Assembly: GCA_014529385.2 (NCBI GenBank) | Contig: CM043950.1 | Coordinates: 73,562,435-73,626,434 of the forward strand | DNA: 64,000 nucleotides | Direction: 5' to 3' | Origin: Adiantum capillus-veneris | Taxonomy: Eukaryota > Streptophyta > Polypodiopsida > Polypodiales > Pteridaceae | Shown: in pieces, positions 63,122-64,000 of the stretch | Layout: the number at the start of each line of letters is the position of its first letter | Position numbering within the stretch: position 1 is the first letter of the stretch | Position numbers and translations under genes: made by a program | Notes under the pieces: generated by a model | The model's input: only the letters and a program-made list of their open reading frames with translations | Told to the model about the DNA's origin: nothing | Databases searched by the model: none

Positions 63122-64000
63122 CTACTTGAAATTAGTCAATCAACTAACATCACAACTGTAAGGTCTCTGACCCCGATCAAAAAGAGCACCATTGTACCTT
63201 GAAATGATCATAATAGAAAAAGTTACTATTTTTAGCAGTTTTTTGAATTCTTTTAGTGCCATGATGTTTAGAATGTTTTAAAGCTCCTAAATGTGAATTA
63301 AAATAATTTTTGCAAGAAATTTCCAAAAATAGTAAGTTTTTGGTCACCCGACCCATCCAAATTTGACCGTCTCGAAAAACTGCACCCGTACTCCAAATTT
63401 GAAAAAAAAAACATTTTCGAATCCCGGGGGCTGCTAAAAATGGCAGGTACTCGGGCCAGTACGCCTTAGTTAGAGCTTGCTATAGCACTTTTCGGCATCA
63501 AATTCCGACTCGTATGACTTGTTTTAGCCTAAAACCAATTTTTCATAAAATTGTCCGTGGAGGCACCGGGGGTCCGAGGCTCTGTAGGAACAGGTTCCAG
63601 CCCACTCCAGCTCAGCTTTACCAGCTTGGGGATGCCTTCTCTCTTTGTGGGAGTCCTGGGAGAGTTTCCAAGCCAGTAACTACGTGTCAGAGCCAGTTAA
63701 CCAAGCGAATTGGACACTGGGTGGGTAGGGGAACTGGACTTGCCAATGCAGAGACTTAGTGCTCCCCTAGGTGCAAATAGCCAGGCTGGTCGATTTTCGG
63801 CCTGTAGGAGCCTATTTAAAGGCCTGCACACACACACACAAAGACATGCTCACACACACACCCATTACACACACACACACACCTACACACAGCTTGGGGA
63901 GGTGCTGCCGGTACACACACAGTTTTTGAAGGAGAAGCAAGGAGGGAGGTGCTGTCGAAATTCTCATCTTGAGGATTCATTGGATCAGAAAAATCAGAGG
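63122..64000 (+). other. Possible start of another LTR (unfinished)
   Basis: From TGTAAGGTCTCTGACCCC at 63157 the sequence looks like an LTR U3: non-coding, with a TATA-like TATTTAAA at 63813-63820 followed by a CA microsatellite and a purine-rich leader. The partner end is outside the window, so I cannot confirm it. An 81-residue open frame at 63514-63759 has no recognisable content. Confidence 0.3.

Noticed and set aside
63514-63759. 81-residue ORF near the right edge
   Set aside because: No recognisable content and it lies in what looks like an LTR upstream region.

Overview
This is nuclear DNA from a land plant, and nearly all of it is nested transposable elements. The plant signs are the 5' exon of a mitochondrial Mn-superoxide dismutase, a plant-type SANT/bromodomain-protein exon, Tat-type and Athila-type Ty3/gypsy elements, a TRIM-like LTR and a gag-only Ty1/copia family. 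The species cannot be named from sequence alone; the divergent SOD and very deep nesting would fit a large-genome non-angiosperm such as a fern, but that is a guess. No rRNA, tRNA or CRISPR was seen.

Layout. 1-2442: two broken host genes, SOD on minus and SANT on plus. 2727-2909: TRIM-like LTR and primer-binding site. 2910-9158: element A (minus), a gypsy element with gag and protease but no reverse transcriptase or integrase. 9353-9985: remnant of another protease. 9981-12619: element C (plus), the 3' end of A's family, carrying an extra 140-residue ORF. 13216-18995: tandem array of a gag-only copia element.

18996-38092: element D (minus), a Tat-type gypsy. Its reverse transcriptase is cut at the FIDDFC-I-YSS codons by a 12,920-bp insertion (23195-36114) with matching inverted ends and a 3-bp ATA duplication. 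The insertion carries two spliced plus-strand genes of unknown function (23993-25333 and 25580-27155), a perfect 82-bp foldback, a 496-bp MITE and element B (27944-35719), a second copy of the A family.

38093-62293: element F (minus), a nearly complete Tat-type gypsy. Its 3' LTR is split by element G (38263-49717, plus), which has two 2.7-kb LTRs and an ATGG duplication. A later 2.8-kb tandem duplication copied the G-LTR/F-LTR border. 62294-63121 is the 3' end of the copia element, so D, F and all they contain sit inside one copia unit. The last 0.9 kb looks like the start of another LTR.

Every element examined carries stops or frameshifts, so none looks autonomous. The least explained parts are the two-gene insertion in D and a family of about 70-residue proteins encoded between LTR and gag in both F and G.
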